A DNA stretch of 52,709 bases, taken from Acidimicrobiia bacterium. Its GTDB lineage: Bacteria; Actinomycetota; Acidimicrobiia; Acidimicrobiales; SKKL01. The notes under the pieces were generated by a model. It did no database searches. It was not told the DNA's origin and saw nothing but the letters and a program-made list of their open reading frames with translations. The DNA is taken from positions 1 through 52,709 of the forward strand of contig JAENWR010000012.1 of NCBI GenBank assembly GCA_016649895.1, in the 5' to 3' direction. Made by a program: the position numbers and the translations under genes. Within the stretch, counting starts at the first letter, position 1, and each line of letters opens with the position of its first letter. Shown one piece after another: positions 1 through 10,000 of the stretch.

Positions 1-744
1 GGAGGCATCGGCGGCGAGACGGCGGAGGCCGGGGCCATCAAACGAGGCCGAGGCGGGCGGGTCGGTCGGCCACGGCGCCGGCCGTCCCGGCCGGGCCGGA
101 GGTGACGGTGGCGCCGGCAGCTCGCTGGGGGTGCGCCTCCATGCCTCTCGAGCCACGACACCGGGCTCCTCCAGCGGCGGGGGGCTCGACGGGCCGTCGG
201 TGGCGGCATCGGCCCGGCGCTGTCGGATCGCGTCGAGGACCCCGGTGCGGTCCATGCCGCGAAGCCGGAAGATGACAAAGGGATCGTCATCGATGGCGTC
301 GGCGATGAGGTAGCAGACCGCCGCGGCGTGTTTGCACGGCTCGGCCCAGTCGGGGCAGGTGCATGCAGTGCGCAGCTCGCCCGATCGGGGCAGGATCTCG
401 ACCTCGGCCTCGCGGGCGTCGGAGATGATGGCCGGGTCGAGCTCGCCGTCGAGGAGCGCAGCGGCATGCCCAGCCCGGCTGGCAATGGCATCGAGCACCC
501 AGTCCCACTCGTCGACGCGGAACTGACGGATCTGCAGGAGTACCTCGTACGGTTCCAGACGCGAACCCCGAACGGCTGCCCTGACGCTGCCGTGCTCGAT
601 GGCGAGGTCGTGCGCCGTGCCCTTGCGGGCATAGGTGCGGCCCCGCGCCAACCGGTTCGGGTCGTGCACAGCGCGGCCCTCGAGGGCGTCGAGCCAGGCC
701 AGTCCCCACCAGGTGTTGCCGAACGTGCGACGGGCGCCGGCCAT
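1..744 (-). CDS. SWIM zinc-finger protein (3' part beyond window)
   Basis: Reading frame of 248 codons, open to the window edge, so the C-terminus is missing. It starts with ATG at 744, overlapping the stop of the SNF2 helicase gene (TGATG), which implies translational coupling. About residue 125-140 it has the motif C-T-C-P-D-W-A-E-P-C-K-H, the CxC...CxH signature of the SWIM zinc-binding domain, followed by AAAVCYLIADAID. SWIM domains bind DNA or protein and recur next to SNF2 ATPases; the same gene pair is known in mycobacteria (Rv2101/Rv2102). The tail after the motif is proline- and alanine-rich. Inferred role: partner of the neighbouring helicase in chromosome maintenance; no catalytic function visible. 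Confidence 0.85.
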   Translation of the reverse strand, partial: MAGARRTFGNTWWGLAWLDALEGRAVHDPNRLARGRTYARKGTAHDLAIEHGSVRAAVRGSRLEPYEVLLQIRQFRVDEWDWVLDAIASRAGHAAALLDGELDPAIISDAREAEVEILPRSGELRTACTCPDWAEPCKHAAAVCYLIADAIDDDPFVIFRLRGMDRTGVLDAIRQRRADAATDGPSSPPPLEEPGVVAREAWRRTPSELPAPPSPPARPGRPAPWPTDPPASASFDGPGLRRLAADAS

Positions 745-3497
745 CAGAGCGACCCCAACGACACGAGATCGGCCAGCTCGTCGTCGGAGAGCTCGGAGAT
801 CCACGCCTCTCCCCCACCCACCACCGAGTCGGCCAGGGCTCGTTTCTTCTCGAGCACCAGCGCCACCTTCTCCTCGAGGGTGCCCTCACAGATCATGCGG
901 TGCACCTGGACCGGCCGGTCCTGCCCGATGCGCCACACGCGGTCGCTTGCCTGGTCCTCGACGGCCGGGTTCCACCACCGGTCGTAGTGCACGACGTGGG
1001 TGGCGCGGGTGAGGTTGAGGCCAGTGCCCCCAGCCTTCAGCGATACCACCAGCACCTGGGGCGTACCGGCCTGGAACGAGTCGACCATCATCTGGCGACG
1101 GCGCACCGTGGTGCCACCGTGCAGGAACACCGAGTCGATGCCCTCGTTGCGCAGGTGCGCCTCGATGAGGTGACCCATGGCCACGAACTGCGTGAACACC
1201 AGCACCGAGTCGCCCTCGTCGACGACGAGACCGACCAGCTCGGAGACCGCCTCGAGCTTGGCCGAGCGTCCCGCGATGGGCGCATCCTGGCCGAGGTACT
1301 GGGCGGGGTGGTTGCAGATCTGCTTCAGAGCGGTGAGCAGCTTCAGGACCAGCCCCCTCCGGTTGATGCCGTCGGTGCGCTCGACCTCGACGAGCAGCTC
1401 CTCCACCACCGCCGTGTAGAGCGTGGCCTGCTCGGTGGTGAGCCCGACGAAGCGGTCGGTCTCGGTCTTCGGCGGGAGGTCGGGCGCGATGAGCGGGTCG
1501 TCCTTGCGACGCCGGAGCAGGAAGGGGCGGATCACCGCAGCGAGGCGCCGAGCCGCCTCGTCATCGCGGTCGCGCTCGATGGGCACGGCGATGGTGCGCT
1601 GGAAGCGATCGAGCGGACCCAGCAGGCCCGGGGTGGTCCAATCGAGCAGCGCCCAGAGGTCGGAGAGCCGGTTCTCGACGGGCGTGCCGGTGAGGGCGAT
1701 GCGGGCGGCCGACGGGATCCGGCGGAGCGCCTTCGCGGTGCGCGACAGCGGGTTCTTCACGGTCTGCGCCTCGTCGGCGACGACGAGGTCCCACGGCACC
1801 TCGGACAACGCTGCCGCGGCGCGCCGCACCACGCCGTAGGTGGTCACGACGATCTCGTTCGGGGCGAGGTCGGCCAGGTCGCGCTCGGTGCCGTGGTGGC
1901 GCCGAACGGGGATCGACGGAGCGAAACGTGCCGCCTCGCGCTCCCAGTTGCCGAGCAGGCTGGTGGGGCACACCACCAGCGTCGGGCCGCGCCCGCCCCG
2001 CTCGAGGAGCGTGGCCAGGACCTGCACGGTCTTGCCGAGACCCATGTCGTCGGCGAGGACGCCCCCCAGGCCCAGCTCGGCCATCTCCGACATCCACTGC
2101 ACGCCACGCTGCTGGTAGGGCCGCAGGACCGCATCGAGGCCATGGGGCGGCCACCACGGTTCGGTGGCGCGCTCGACGCCCCGCAGCCGCTCGGCCAAGG
2201 TGAGCAACGGGCCGTCCTCGATCTCGGCATCGACCTCGACTCCGTCGACGGTGAGCGAGCCGGCGAGTGCCGCCGAGAGCAGCTCGCCCGCGGCCACGGG
2301 GCGGCGTTCGTTGAGCTTTCGCAGCCGCTCGGGATCGGCGCGCACCCACCGGCCCCGCATCTTCACGATGGGGCGCTTCGCCTCGGCGAGCACCGCCAGT
2401 TCGTGGTCGGTGAGCTCCTCGCCGTCGATGCTGGCCCTCCACCGCAGTTCACCGAGGGACGAGAGGTCGAACCCGGCCCCCGCCACCTTCTCGGGTTGCG
2501 GGGTGGCGACCACCGATCGCACATCGACCGATGCGAAGAGCTCGGCGGGCCAGAGCACCGGGAGCCCCGCGGCGGCCAGCTCGTCGGACAGGGGACCGAA
2601 CAGTTCGTTGGCCTCGTCGTCGTCGAGGAGCAGCTGGTCGGGACGGGCCTCGGCCAGGAGCCGCCCGATGGGCTCCCACACCCGCGCCGCCCGTCGGAGG
2701 GTGACGAGCACGTCGGTGTCGGCGTCTCGTCCGAAGCGGGCCGCCACGGCGGCCGGGGCCGCCCACAGGTCGGCGGCCGGGACGACCAGGCCCGGATCGA
2801 TGCGGCTCCTCACCTCGAGGATGCACACCATCGGCTGGTCGTCAGAGCCGGGCAGCTGCACGCGGAGCCCGGCGCTGGCGTCGGCTGTGGCCCCGCTGGT
2901 GGCCGAGCGCAGCCAGTCGCGGTCGAAGGTGACATCGCACGGGGCGGGACTGCTGAACGGGGCGTGACCGGCGATGATCTGAGCAGCGGCGGTCCGGACG
3001 AACGCATCGGCCACTGCGTCGAGGAACGCCATGACGGTCGGCCGGGGCCCGAGGATTCGTCGCGGCGACGTACCCGGCACCGGGACGGCATGAGCGGCGG
3101 CGGGGAGCGCGGCCGCCAGACGCTCGACGAGCTGGTGGTCGTCGGGGTCGAGCGGCCCGATGCGCCAGGCGTCGACGCCCCCGTCGGTGATGCCGGGGAG
3201 CAGCCGGCCACGTGCGACGAGGTCGAGCCCCACCTTGGCCGCGACCGACCAGGCGCGGACCGAGGGCTGCACCTCGGTGGTGGCCGACAGCTCGCACAAC
3301 GCGTCGATGACCTGGGCGATCGGTAGAACCTGGGCGGGGACCGCCCTGGTGCGCACCTGCGACCCCGCAGGCACCACAAGGTCGACCGATGAGCTGGCGG
3401 GCCCCAGCGCAGGTCCCCAGAGCGCGAGTGCGCCGTCGCGGCCGTGCGTGCCAGGGATGAACGTGGCGTCGACCCCGGGGGCGAACGTGACAGCCAT
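744..3497 (-). CDS. SNF2-family DEAD/DEAH-box helicase (HelZ-like)
   Basis: 917-residue SWI2/SNF2 ATPase. An N-terminal accessory region (about 1-440) is followed by the first RecA lobe with Walker A LADDMGLGKTVQ near residue 482 and the Walker B variant DEAQTVKNP near 574, then TGTPVENRLSDLW. The second lobe has LVFTQF and the arginine-finger motif RIGQDRPVQVHR near 857. The full complement of SNF2 motifs is present, so it should be an active dsDNA translocase. It is co-transcribed with the SWIM gene (1-base overlap), as in mycobacteria. ATG at 3497 is the first in-frame start. The biological role (replication, repair or transcription recycling) is not determined by the sequence. Confidence 0.93.
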   Translation of the reverse strand: MAVTFAPGVDATFIPGTHGRDGALALWGPALGPASSSVDLVVPAGSQVRTRAVPAQVLPIAQVIDALCELSATTEVQPSVRAWSVAAKVGLDLVARGRLLPGITDGGVDAWRIGPLDPDDHQLVERLAAALPAAAHAVPVPGTSPRRILGPRPTVMAFLDAVADAFVRTAAAQIIAGHAPFSSPAPCDVTFDRDWLRSATSGATADASAGLRVQLPGSDDQPMVCILEVRSRIDPGLVVPAADLWAAPAAVAARFGRDADTDVLVTLRRAARVWEPIGRLLAEARPDQLLLDDDEANELFGPLSDELAAAGLPVLWPAELFASVDVRSVVATPQPEKVAGAGFDLSSLGELRWRASIDGEELTDHELAVLAEAKRPIVKMRGRWVRADPERLRKLNERRPVAAGELLSAALAGSLTVDGVEVDAEIEDGPLLTLAERLRGVERATEPWWPPHGLDAVLRPYQQRGVQWMSEMAELGLGGVLADDMGLGKTVQVLATLLERGGRGPTLVVCPTSLLGNWEREAARFAPSIPVRRHHGTERDLADLAPNEIVVTTYGVVRRAAAALSEVPWDLVVADEAQTVKNPLSRTAKALRRIPSAARIALTGTPVENRLSDLWALLDWTTPGLLGPLDRFQRTIAVPIERDRDDEAARRLAAVIRPFLLRRRKDDPLIAPDLPPKTETDRFVGLTTEQATLYTAVVEELLVEVERTDGINRRGLVLKLLTALKQICNHPAQYLGQDAPIAGRSAKLEAVSELVGLVVDEGDSVLVFTQFVAMGHLIEAHLRNEGIDSVFLHGGTTVRRRQMMVDSFQAGTPQVLVVSLKAGGTGLNLTRATHVVHYDRWWNPAVEDQASDRVWRIGQDRPVQVHRMICEGTLEEKVALVLEKKRALADSVVGGGEAWISELSDDELADLVSLGSL

Positions 3498-3603
3498 GGA
3501 AAACCGGTGTCCCTCTGTCGGAGGTGGGTGGAGGGGAACGGCGGTTCCCGATGCGGTCCCAGGAAGGCTACCGACCCGGTGTGACGCTCATCGCCGGGGC
3601 CCC

Positions 3604-3609
3604 TAGCGT
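3604..3609 (+). promoter_or_regulatory. -10 element TAGCGT of a leaderless gene
   Basis: TAGCGT (TANNNT) lies 7 bases before the ATG at 3617, the distance expected when transcription starts at the start codon. No Shine-Dalgarno sequence precedes this ATG. Confidence 0.5.
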
Positions 3610-3616
3610 CGGCCCC

Positions 3617-4288
3617 ATGAGCGACGCCTCTCAGCCACGCCGCAACTCGGGCACCGCGTACGTGGTGGCGCCGCCGTCGGGACGGGGCCCGGCGGTGCTC
3701 GTCCTGCACGCCTGGTGGGGACTCACCCCATTCGTGCGGCAGTGGTGCGATCGGCTCGCCGACGAGGGGTTCGCGGTTCTGGCGCCCGACCTGTACCAGG
3801 GCGAGTCGGCCGATCGACCCGATGAGGCCGAGGATCTCCTCGCCCGCATGGACGTGAACCGAGCCGCCGACCTCGTCCTCTCCACTGCTGCCACCCTGCA
3901 AGAGCTGCCCATCGCCGACGACGGCCCGATCGGCATCGTCGGGTTCTCCATGGGTGGGTCGCTGGCCTTGTGGTTGAGCGCCAAGGTGCCCGAACAGGTG
4001 GCCGCCACGGTCACCTACTACGGGACACAGAGCGTCGAGCTCGACGCGTCGCGCGCCGCCTTCATGGGGCACTTCGCCGAGCGCGACGAGCTGGTCGACG
4101 ACGACGAGGTGGTCGAGCTCGAGGCCCACCTGAACCTGATCGGGCGCGACGTCGAGTTCCACCGCTACGCCGGCACCGGTCACTGGTTCGTCGAGGAGGA
4201 CCGAGCGGCGGCCTTCGACCCGGGGGCCGCCGAGTTGGCATGGGGGCGCACCGTCGACTTCCTGCACCGCCACCTCGAGCGGTCCTGA
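3617..4288 (+). CDS. Dienelactone hydrolase family protein
   Basis: 223-residue alpha/beta hydrolase. The N-terminus VLVLHAWWGLTPFVRQWCDRL and APDLYQG are typical of dienelactone hydrolases. The nucleophile elbow reads G-F-S-M-G-G (Ser111); true dienelactone hydrolases use Cys here, so the substrate may differ. The acid is probably in AERDELVDDDE and the histidine in GTGHWF near residue 193. ATG 3617 was chosen because a TANNNT box sits 7 bases upstream and the longer reading frame adds only a non-homologous stretch. Likely a cytosolic hydrolase of small esters or lactones; substrate unknown. Monocistronic by layout. Confidence 0.88.
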   Translation: MSDASQPRRNSGTAYVVAPPSGRGPAVLVLHAWWGLTPFVRQWCDRLADEGFAVLAPDLYQGESADRPDEAEDLLARMDVNRAADLVLSTAATLQELPIADDGPIGIVGFSMGGSLALWLSAKVPEQVAATVTYYGTQSVELDASRAAFMGHFAERDELVDDDEVVELEAHLNLIGRDVEFHRYAGTGHWFVEEDRAAAFDPGAAELAWGRTVDFLHRHLERS

Positions 4289-4424
4289 TCCGGCATTCGC
4301 CGCTTCCGCACGTCCCGGGCTGACCTCCCGATGAACGACGGTGCCGTGGCTCTGACAGCAGAAGCCGCTCGGCGGTCCAGTGGATGAATCCGGTGATCGC
4401 CGCTCCCTGAGCGATGATGCACCG

Positions 4425-5048
4425 ATGACCGACGCCCCCGAACGTACCCAGAGCATCGTCACGCTCGACCTCGAAGGCGTGCTCGTGCCCGAGATCTGGG
4501 TCGCGGTCGCCGAGAGCACCGGCATCGACGCGCTGCGCCGCACCACCCGCGACGAGCCCGACTACGACCTGCTGATGCGGTACCGCCTCGACCTGCTCGA
4601 CGAGTATGGCCTCACGCTGCCGCGCATCAACGAGGTCATCGGCGGGCTCTCACCGCTCCCCGGCGCCGTCGAGTTCCTCGCCGCACTGCGCGAACGCACC
4701 CAGGTGGTCCTCCTCTCGGACACCTTCGAGCAGTTCGCCCGCCCGCTCATGGGACAGCTCGGCTGGCCCACGCTGTTGTGCCACCGCCTCATCACCGATG
4801 GCGATCGCATCGTCGGCTACCGGCTGCGGATGCCCGACCCGAAGCGCGCCGCTGTGGAGGCGTTCCAGGGGCTGAACTACCGGGTCGTCGCCGCCGGCGA
4901 TTCCTACAACGACACGTCGATGCTCCTCGCCGCCGACGCCGGCTTCTTGTTCCACGCTCCCGACAACGTGGTCGCCGAGTTCCCGCAGCTCCCGGCGCTC
5001 GGGAGCTTCGACGAGCTCCTCGAGCGCATCACCGCCGAGCTCACCTGA
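4425..5048 (+). CDS. thrH: Bifunctional phosphoserine phosphatase/homoserine phosphotransferase ThrH
   Basis: 207-residue HAD phosphatase matching ThrH in length and sequence: VTLDLEGVLVPEIWVAVAESTGI at the N-terminus with nucleophile Asp15 and the DLEG variant of the HAD DxD motif, the central LSPLPGAVEF and LSDTFEQF, then VAAGDSYNDTSML near residue 157 holding the metal-binding aspartates. ThrH enzymes dephosphorylate phosphoserine and can move phosphate to homoserine. The ATG at 4425 gives the family length; a GTG at 4380 would add 15 unrelated residues. No neighbouring serine or threonine pathway genes are present. Confidence 0.9.
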   Translation: MTDAPERTQSIVTLDLEGVLVPEIWVAVAESTGIDALRRTTRDEPDYDLLMRYRLDLLDEYGLTLPRINEVIGGLSPLPGAVEFLAALRERTQVVLLSDTFEQFARPLMGQLGWPTLLCHRLITDGDRIVGYRLRMPDPKRAAVEAFQGLNYRVVAAGDSYNDTSMLLAADAGFLFHAPDNVVAEFPQLPALGSFDELLERITAELT

Positions 5049-5108
5049 CGGCAGGCACCACGCGGCCGGCGGTGACGGCGGAATGGCGGACGGGTCACCC
5101 CCCGGCGG

Positions 5109-5114
5109 TAGGTT
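5109..5114 (+). promoter_or_regulatory. -10 element TAGGTT upstream of a short leader frame
   Basis: TAGGTT lies 8 bases before an ATG at 5123 that opens a 15-codon frame ending inside the start codon of the flavoprotein gene. Probable promoter of the flavoprotein transcript. Confidence 0.35.
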
Positions 5115-5122
5115 CTCCCCCC

Positions 5123-5170
5123 ATGATCTGTCGCACCTCAGCTCGGCCGGCGGGACCGGACGCGCCATGA
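5123..5170 (+). CDS. Possible 15-residue leader peptide (MICRTSARPAGPDAP)
   Basis: Small frame starting at ATG 5123 and ending with TGA 5168-5170, which overlaps the downstream ATG at 5167 as ATGA. With a TANNNT box 8 bases upstream, the mRNA could begin close to this ATG and deliver ribosomes to the flavoprotein start by termination-reinitiation. It holds one cysteine and no clear amino-acid run, so an attenuation role is only a guess. It could equally be a chance frame in the 5' leader. Confidence 0.3.
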   Translation: MICRTSARPAGPDAP

Positions 5171-6918
5171 CCACCACCCACGACCTCATCATCTTCGGGG
5201 GCAACGCCGGCGGCCTGTCCGCCGCAACCCTCGCTCGCCGGGCGGGTCTCGAACGGGTACGGATCATCGAGTCGGGCACCGTCGTCGGGATCCCCGACGT
5301 GATCGGCGAGCACGGTCTCGACGTCGGATACGGCGAAACCGTCACCGCCATCGACGTCGACACCGACGGCAACCTGGTCGTCAGCACCGGCCGTCAGACC
5401 TACACGGCACCAGCGGTCCTGGTGGCCCAGCGCAAGAGCGCCGTCGATTGGACACCATCTGTCCCCACCTTCAGCGGCGAGCGCATCCTCGTCGATCGCA
5501 TCCCCGAGTCGCCGAACGACGTCGACGTGCTCGTGGTGGGCCACACCGATCACGCCGTCGAGCTCACGGCCCAGCTCGCCGATCAGGGTGCCGGCGTGGT
5601 CCTCGCCGCCGGACCCATGGACCCGAGCCTGCTGTCACCCATGGCCGAGGCGCTGCTCCAAAAGATCGAGCACGAGCGCCAGGCGACGTTGCTCTACCGG
5701 TCGGTACCGACGCGGATCTCCGAGGTCGACGGCCTGCCGATGGTCGACTTCGGCGACCGCCGCACCCCCGACCTCCAGTTCGACCACGTGGTCTTCTCGT
5801 CGGGCCGCCACGCCCTCTCCCCCGCCGACGTCGGCGCCACCGAGACCGCCGTGGCGAGTGGACGCTTGTGGTTCATGGGCGAGGAGGACGAGACCGCCGA
5901 CGGCATCCCCACCGCTCCGAGCTGGCGGGTCGGCCGCGACCTGCTCGAACGCTGCTTCCCCGACCTCGAGCTGCCGGCGCCCGCGCCGAGCGCCGAACGG
6001 CGCCGCGAGTTCCCGGGCGTCATCGAGGAGCTGCGGCGCGAGCACTACAACGCCACGATCACCCACTTCGAGCCCACCCACTCCGACCTCTGGGTGCTGC
6101 GGATCAAGCCCGACCACGGCTCGGTGTCGCACCTGCCCGGTCAGTACGCGTCGCTCGGCCTCGGCTACTGGGAAGCGCGGATCGACGACGCAGTCGACCC
6201 CGAGATCGACGAGCGCTGGGAGAAGCTGATCCGGCGGTCGTACTCGATCTCACACCGGATCTTCGATGACAACGGCTACCTGGCCAACGAGGCCGAAGCC
6301 GACGAGCTCGAGTTCTACATCGTCCTCGTGCCACCCACCGACGACAACATCCCCGGCCTCACCCCACGACTCGCCCTCAAGCGTCCAGGTGACCGCATCT
6401 ACCTCGGCCCGAAGGTCGCCGGTCGCTACACGCTGGCTCCCGTCACCGACCCACGAGACACCGTGATCCTGTTGTCGACCGGCACCGGCGAAGCGCCGCA
6501 GAACGCCATGATCACCGAGCTGCTCCGCAAGGGCCACCGGGGCCCGATCGTGTCGGCCGTCTCCGTCCGGCAGTGGGCCGACCTCGGCTACATCAACCAG
6601 CACCGCGAGCTCGAGGAGCGGTACCCCAACTACCACTACCTCCCGATGCCCACGCGCGAGCCCGACGTGCCGAAGCGCTACATCCAGGACCTCATCAGCA
6701 ACGACGTGTTCGCCACCGAGTTCGACGTGAAGCTCGACTCCGAGTCCACACATGTCTTCCTGTGCGGGAACCCGGCGATGATCGGACTGCCCACCGACGT
6801 GGATGGCGAGCTCACCTACCCCGAGGTCACGGGCGTCGTCGAGCTGCTCGCCGCGCGTGGCTTCACGCTCGACCATCGCAACCAGCGCGGCAACGTGCAC
6901 TACGAGGAGTACTGGTAG
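5167..6918 (+). CDS. Two-domain flavoprotein: FAD/NAD-binding domain fused to ferredoxin-NADP reductase
   Basis: 583 residues. The N-terminal half (about 1-310) is a pyridine-nucleotide oxidoreductase fold: DLIIFGGNAGGLSAATLARR at the FAD site and VDVLVVGHTDHAVELTAQL at a second nucleotide site; no redox CxxC pair is present. The C-terminal half (about 320-583) is a bacterial ferredoxin-NADP reductase: RSYSISH near 356 (flavin binding), STGTGEAPQNAM near 439 (NADP), FLCGNPAMIG, and a terminal EEYW resembling the terminal aromatic residue of E. coli-type Fpr. The start ATG 5167 precedes the conserved MTTTHDLI. Probably moves electrons between NADPH and ferredoxin or flavodoxin; the job of the first domain is unclear. 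Cytosolic. Confidence 0.8.
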   Translation: MTTTHDLIIFGGNAGGLSAATLARRAGLERVRIIESGTVVGIPDVIGEHGLDVGYGETVTAIDVDTDGNLVVSTGRQTYTAPAVLVAQRKSAVDWTPSVPTFSGERILVDRIPESPNDVDVLVVGHTDHAVELTAQLADQGAGVVLAAGPMDPSLLSPMAEALLQKIEHERQATLLYRSVPTRISEVDGLPMVDFGDRRTPDLQFDHVVFSSGRHALSPADVGATETAVASGRLWFMGEEDETADGIPTAPSWRVGRDLLERCFPDLELPAPAPSAERRREFPGVIEELRREHYNATITHFEPTHSDLWVLRIKPDHGSVSHLPGQYASLGLGYWEARIDDAVDPEIDERWEKLIRRSYSISHRIFDDNGYLANEAEADELEFYIVLVPPTDDNIPGLTPRLALKRPGDRIYLGPKVAGRYTLAPVTDPRDTVILLSTGTGEAPQNAMITELLRKGHRGPIVSAVSVRQWADLGYINQHRELEERYPNYHYLPMPTREPDVPKRYIQDLISNDVFATEFDVKLDSESTHVFLCGNPAMIGLPTDVDGELTYPEVTGVVELLAARGFTLDHRNQRGNVHYEEYW

Positions 6919-7021
6919 GTCGCTCGGAAGCCTCGATGGCAACCGAACGCACGCCCGCCTGACCGTCGGGACGTGAACCGACTGCGGAGGTGCCGTCGGC
7001 GCACGCCAGAATGGCGGGGTC

Positions 7022-10000
7022 ATGTCGCGCTTCTCGCCCGCTCAGCTCCTGCACCGCCAGGCACTGGTGCCCACACCGGCCTATCCGCCGGAGCTGCCGA
7101 TCTCGCAGCGGCGCGACGACCTGCTCGCGGCCATCGCCGAGAACCAGGTGGTCATCGTTGCGGGCGAGACCGGGTCGGGTAAGTCGACCCAGCTGCCGAA
7201 GCTGTGCCTCGAGCTCGGGCGGGGCGTCGAAGGCTACGTGGGCCACACCCAGCCCCGACGCATCGCCGCCCGCTCCATCGCCGAACGGGTGGCCGACGAG
7301 CTCGGCACCACGGTCGGCGGCCTCGTTGGCTACACGGTGCGCTTCACCGACGAGGTCGGCGACGACACCCTCGTGAAGCTCATGACCGACGGCATCCTGC
7401 TGGCCGAGATCCAGCGCGACCGGCACCTGTCTCGGTACGACACGATCATCATCGACGAGGCCCACGAGCGGAGCCTCAACATCGACTTCCTGCTCGGCTA
7501 CCTCCGCCAGTTGCTTCCCCGCCGGCCCGACCTGAAGGTCATCGTCACCTCGGCCACCATCGACACCGAGCGCTTCTCGGCCCACTTCGGCGATGCGCCC
7601 ATCATCGAGGTGTCGGGCCGCACCTACCCGGTCGACCTGCGCTACAGGCCACTCGACGAGCCCGACACCGAGGAGCTCGACGATGAGGCCGGTGCCCGCG
7701 GCGGACGTCGCGGGGCTGCCTCCGACAGCAAGGACCAGACCCGGGGCATCGTCGATGCCGTGGCCGAGCTGCGCCGCGAAGGTCCTGGCGACGTGCTGGT
7801 CTTCTGCTCGGGCGAGCGCGACATCCGCGATGCTGCCGACGCCCTCCGCGACCGCAAGCTGCCCGACACCGAGATCCTCCCGCTCTATGCCCGGCTGTCG
7901 TCCGCCGAACAGCACCGGGTCTTCTCGGCCCACCCCGGTCGTCGCATCGTACTCGCCACCAACGTGGCCGAGACGTCGCTCACCGTGCCCGGCATCCGCT
8001 ACGTGGTCGATCCGGGAACGGCGCGCATCTCGCGCTACAACCACCGCACCAAGGTGCAGCGGCTCCCGATCGAAGCGGTGTCGCAGGCGTCGGCGGACCA
8101 GCGCGCCGGCCGCTGCGGCCGGGTGGGTCCCGGCATCTGCATCCGCCTCTACAGCGAGGACGACTACGAGTCGCGGCCGCGCTTCACCGAGCCGGAGATC
8201 CAGCGGACCAACCTGGCCTCGGTCATCCTCCAGATGGCTGCCCTTGGCCTCGGTGACGTCGAGGCCTTCCCCTTCGTCGACCCGCCCGACAGCCGCTCGA
8301 TCCGCGACGGCGTCGCCCTGCTCGCCGAGCTCGGCGCCGTCGACCCCGAGCACGAGGGCACCACGCGTTGGCTGACCCCCAAGGGTCGCCAGCTCGCCAA
8401 GCTGCCACTCGATCCGAGGCTCGGGCGGATGGTGCTCGAAGCCGATCGCAGCGGCTGTCTCCACGAGGTGATGGTGATCGCCGCCGCGATGTCGATCCTC
8501 GACCCGCGCGAGCGGCCGACCGGCTCGGAGCAGCAGGCGGCGCAGATGCACGCCCGCTTCGCTCACCCCGACTCCGACTTCCTGGCCTACATCGCGCTGT
8601 GGGACCACGTGCGCGAGCTGCGACGCGAGCGGGGCTCGAACCAGTTCCGCAAGCAGCTGAAGGCCGAGTACCTCAACGTCATGCGGGTGCGCGAGTGGCA
8701 GGATCTCTACTCCCAGCTGCGGCGGGTCGTGGGGCAGATGGGGATGAGGACACGCCACGGCGGCGAACCGGCCAGCGGCGACGCCATCCACATGTCCCTG
8801 CTGCCGGGCCTCCTCTCCCACATCGGCATGAAGGAGGGCGACACCCGCGAGTACCGCGGCGCGCGCAACGCCAAGTTCGCCATCGCCCCCGGCTCGACGC
8901 TGTCGAGGTCGGGGCCCAAGTGGGTGATGGCCGGCGAGCTCGTCGAGACCAACCGCATGTGGGGCCGCGTCGTCGCCCGCATCCGGCCCGAGTGGGCCGA
9001 GGAGGTCGGCGAGCACGTCGTGAAGCGCTCCTACGGTGATGCCTGGTGGGACCGCGAGCGCGGCGCAGCCCTCGCCCACGAGCGAGTCACCCTCTACGGG
9101 CTGCCGCTGGTCACCGGCCGCACCGTCAACGTGAGCCGGATCGACCCTGCCCTCGCTCGGGAGCTCTTCATCTGGCACGCCCTCGTCCAGGGCGAGTGGG
9201 ACACCCACCACCGCTTCGTCGACCGCAACCGCGAGCGGTTGACCGAGGTGGCCGACCTCGAGGCCCGGGCACGCCGCGACCTGCTGGTCGACGACGACGT
9301 CATCGCCGACTGGTTCGCGGCGCGGATCCCCGACCACATCGCGTCGGTGCGTACCTTCGACAAGTGGTGGAAGCGTGCCCAAGAGCAGCCAGACCTGCTC
9401 GACATCCCCCTCCGCGTACTGGCGGGCGGGGGCGACGAGCTCGACCCCTCGGCCTTCCCCGACGAGTGGCGACAGGGGTCGCTCACGCTCGCCCTCGACT
9501 ACCGCTTCGAACCTGGGACCATCACCGACGGTCTGACGGTCGACGTACCGCTCACCGCACTGAACCAGATCGACCCCACCGCGTTCGAGTGGCACGTACC
9601 GGGCGTGCGGGCCGACCTGGTCGACGCGCTGGTGCGGTCGCTGCCGAAGGCCATCCGGCGGTCGCTGGTGCCGGTGCCCGACACGGTGGCCGCGGTGCTC
9701 GACCGGCTCGACCCCGGCTCGGGCGAGGGGCTGCTCCAGTCGCTCTCCCGCGAGCTCGGCCGCGTGGGCGGCGTGCACGTGCCCGTCGACGCCTTCGACC
9801 TCGACAAGGTGCCGGACCACCTGCGGCCGACGTTCCGGATCCTCGACGAGGCAGGTGCCCCCCTTGCCGTCGGCAAGAGCGTCGATGCACTCGGGTCGCT
9901 CCTCGACGAGCAGGTGCGAAACGCCATCGCCCACTCCGGCGCCGCGATCGAGCGGCGCGGCCTCACCGCCTGGCCGGGCGGCGGCCTCCCCCGCGTCGTC

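Noticed and set aside
900..3326. 808-codon open frame on the plus strand opposite the SNF2 helicase gene
   Set aside because: Composition is a GC-rich antisense shadow with no recognisable motif, while the minus-strand frame has every SNF2 motif.
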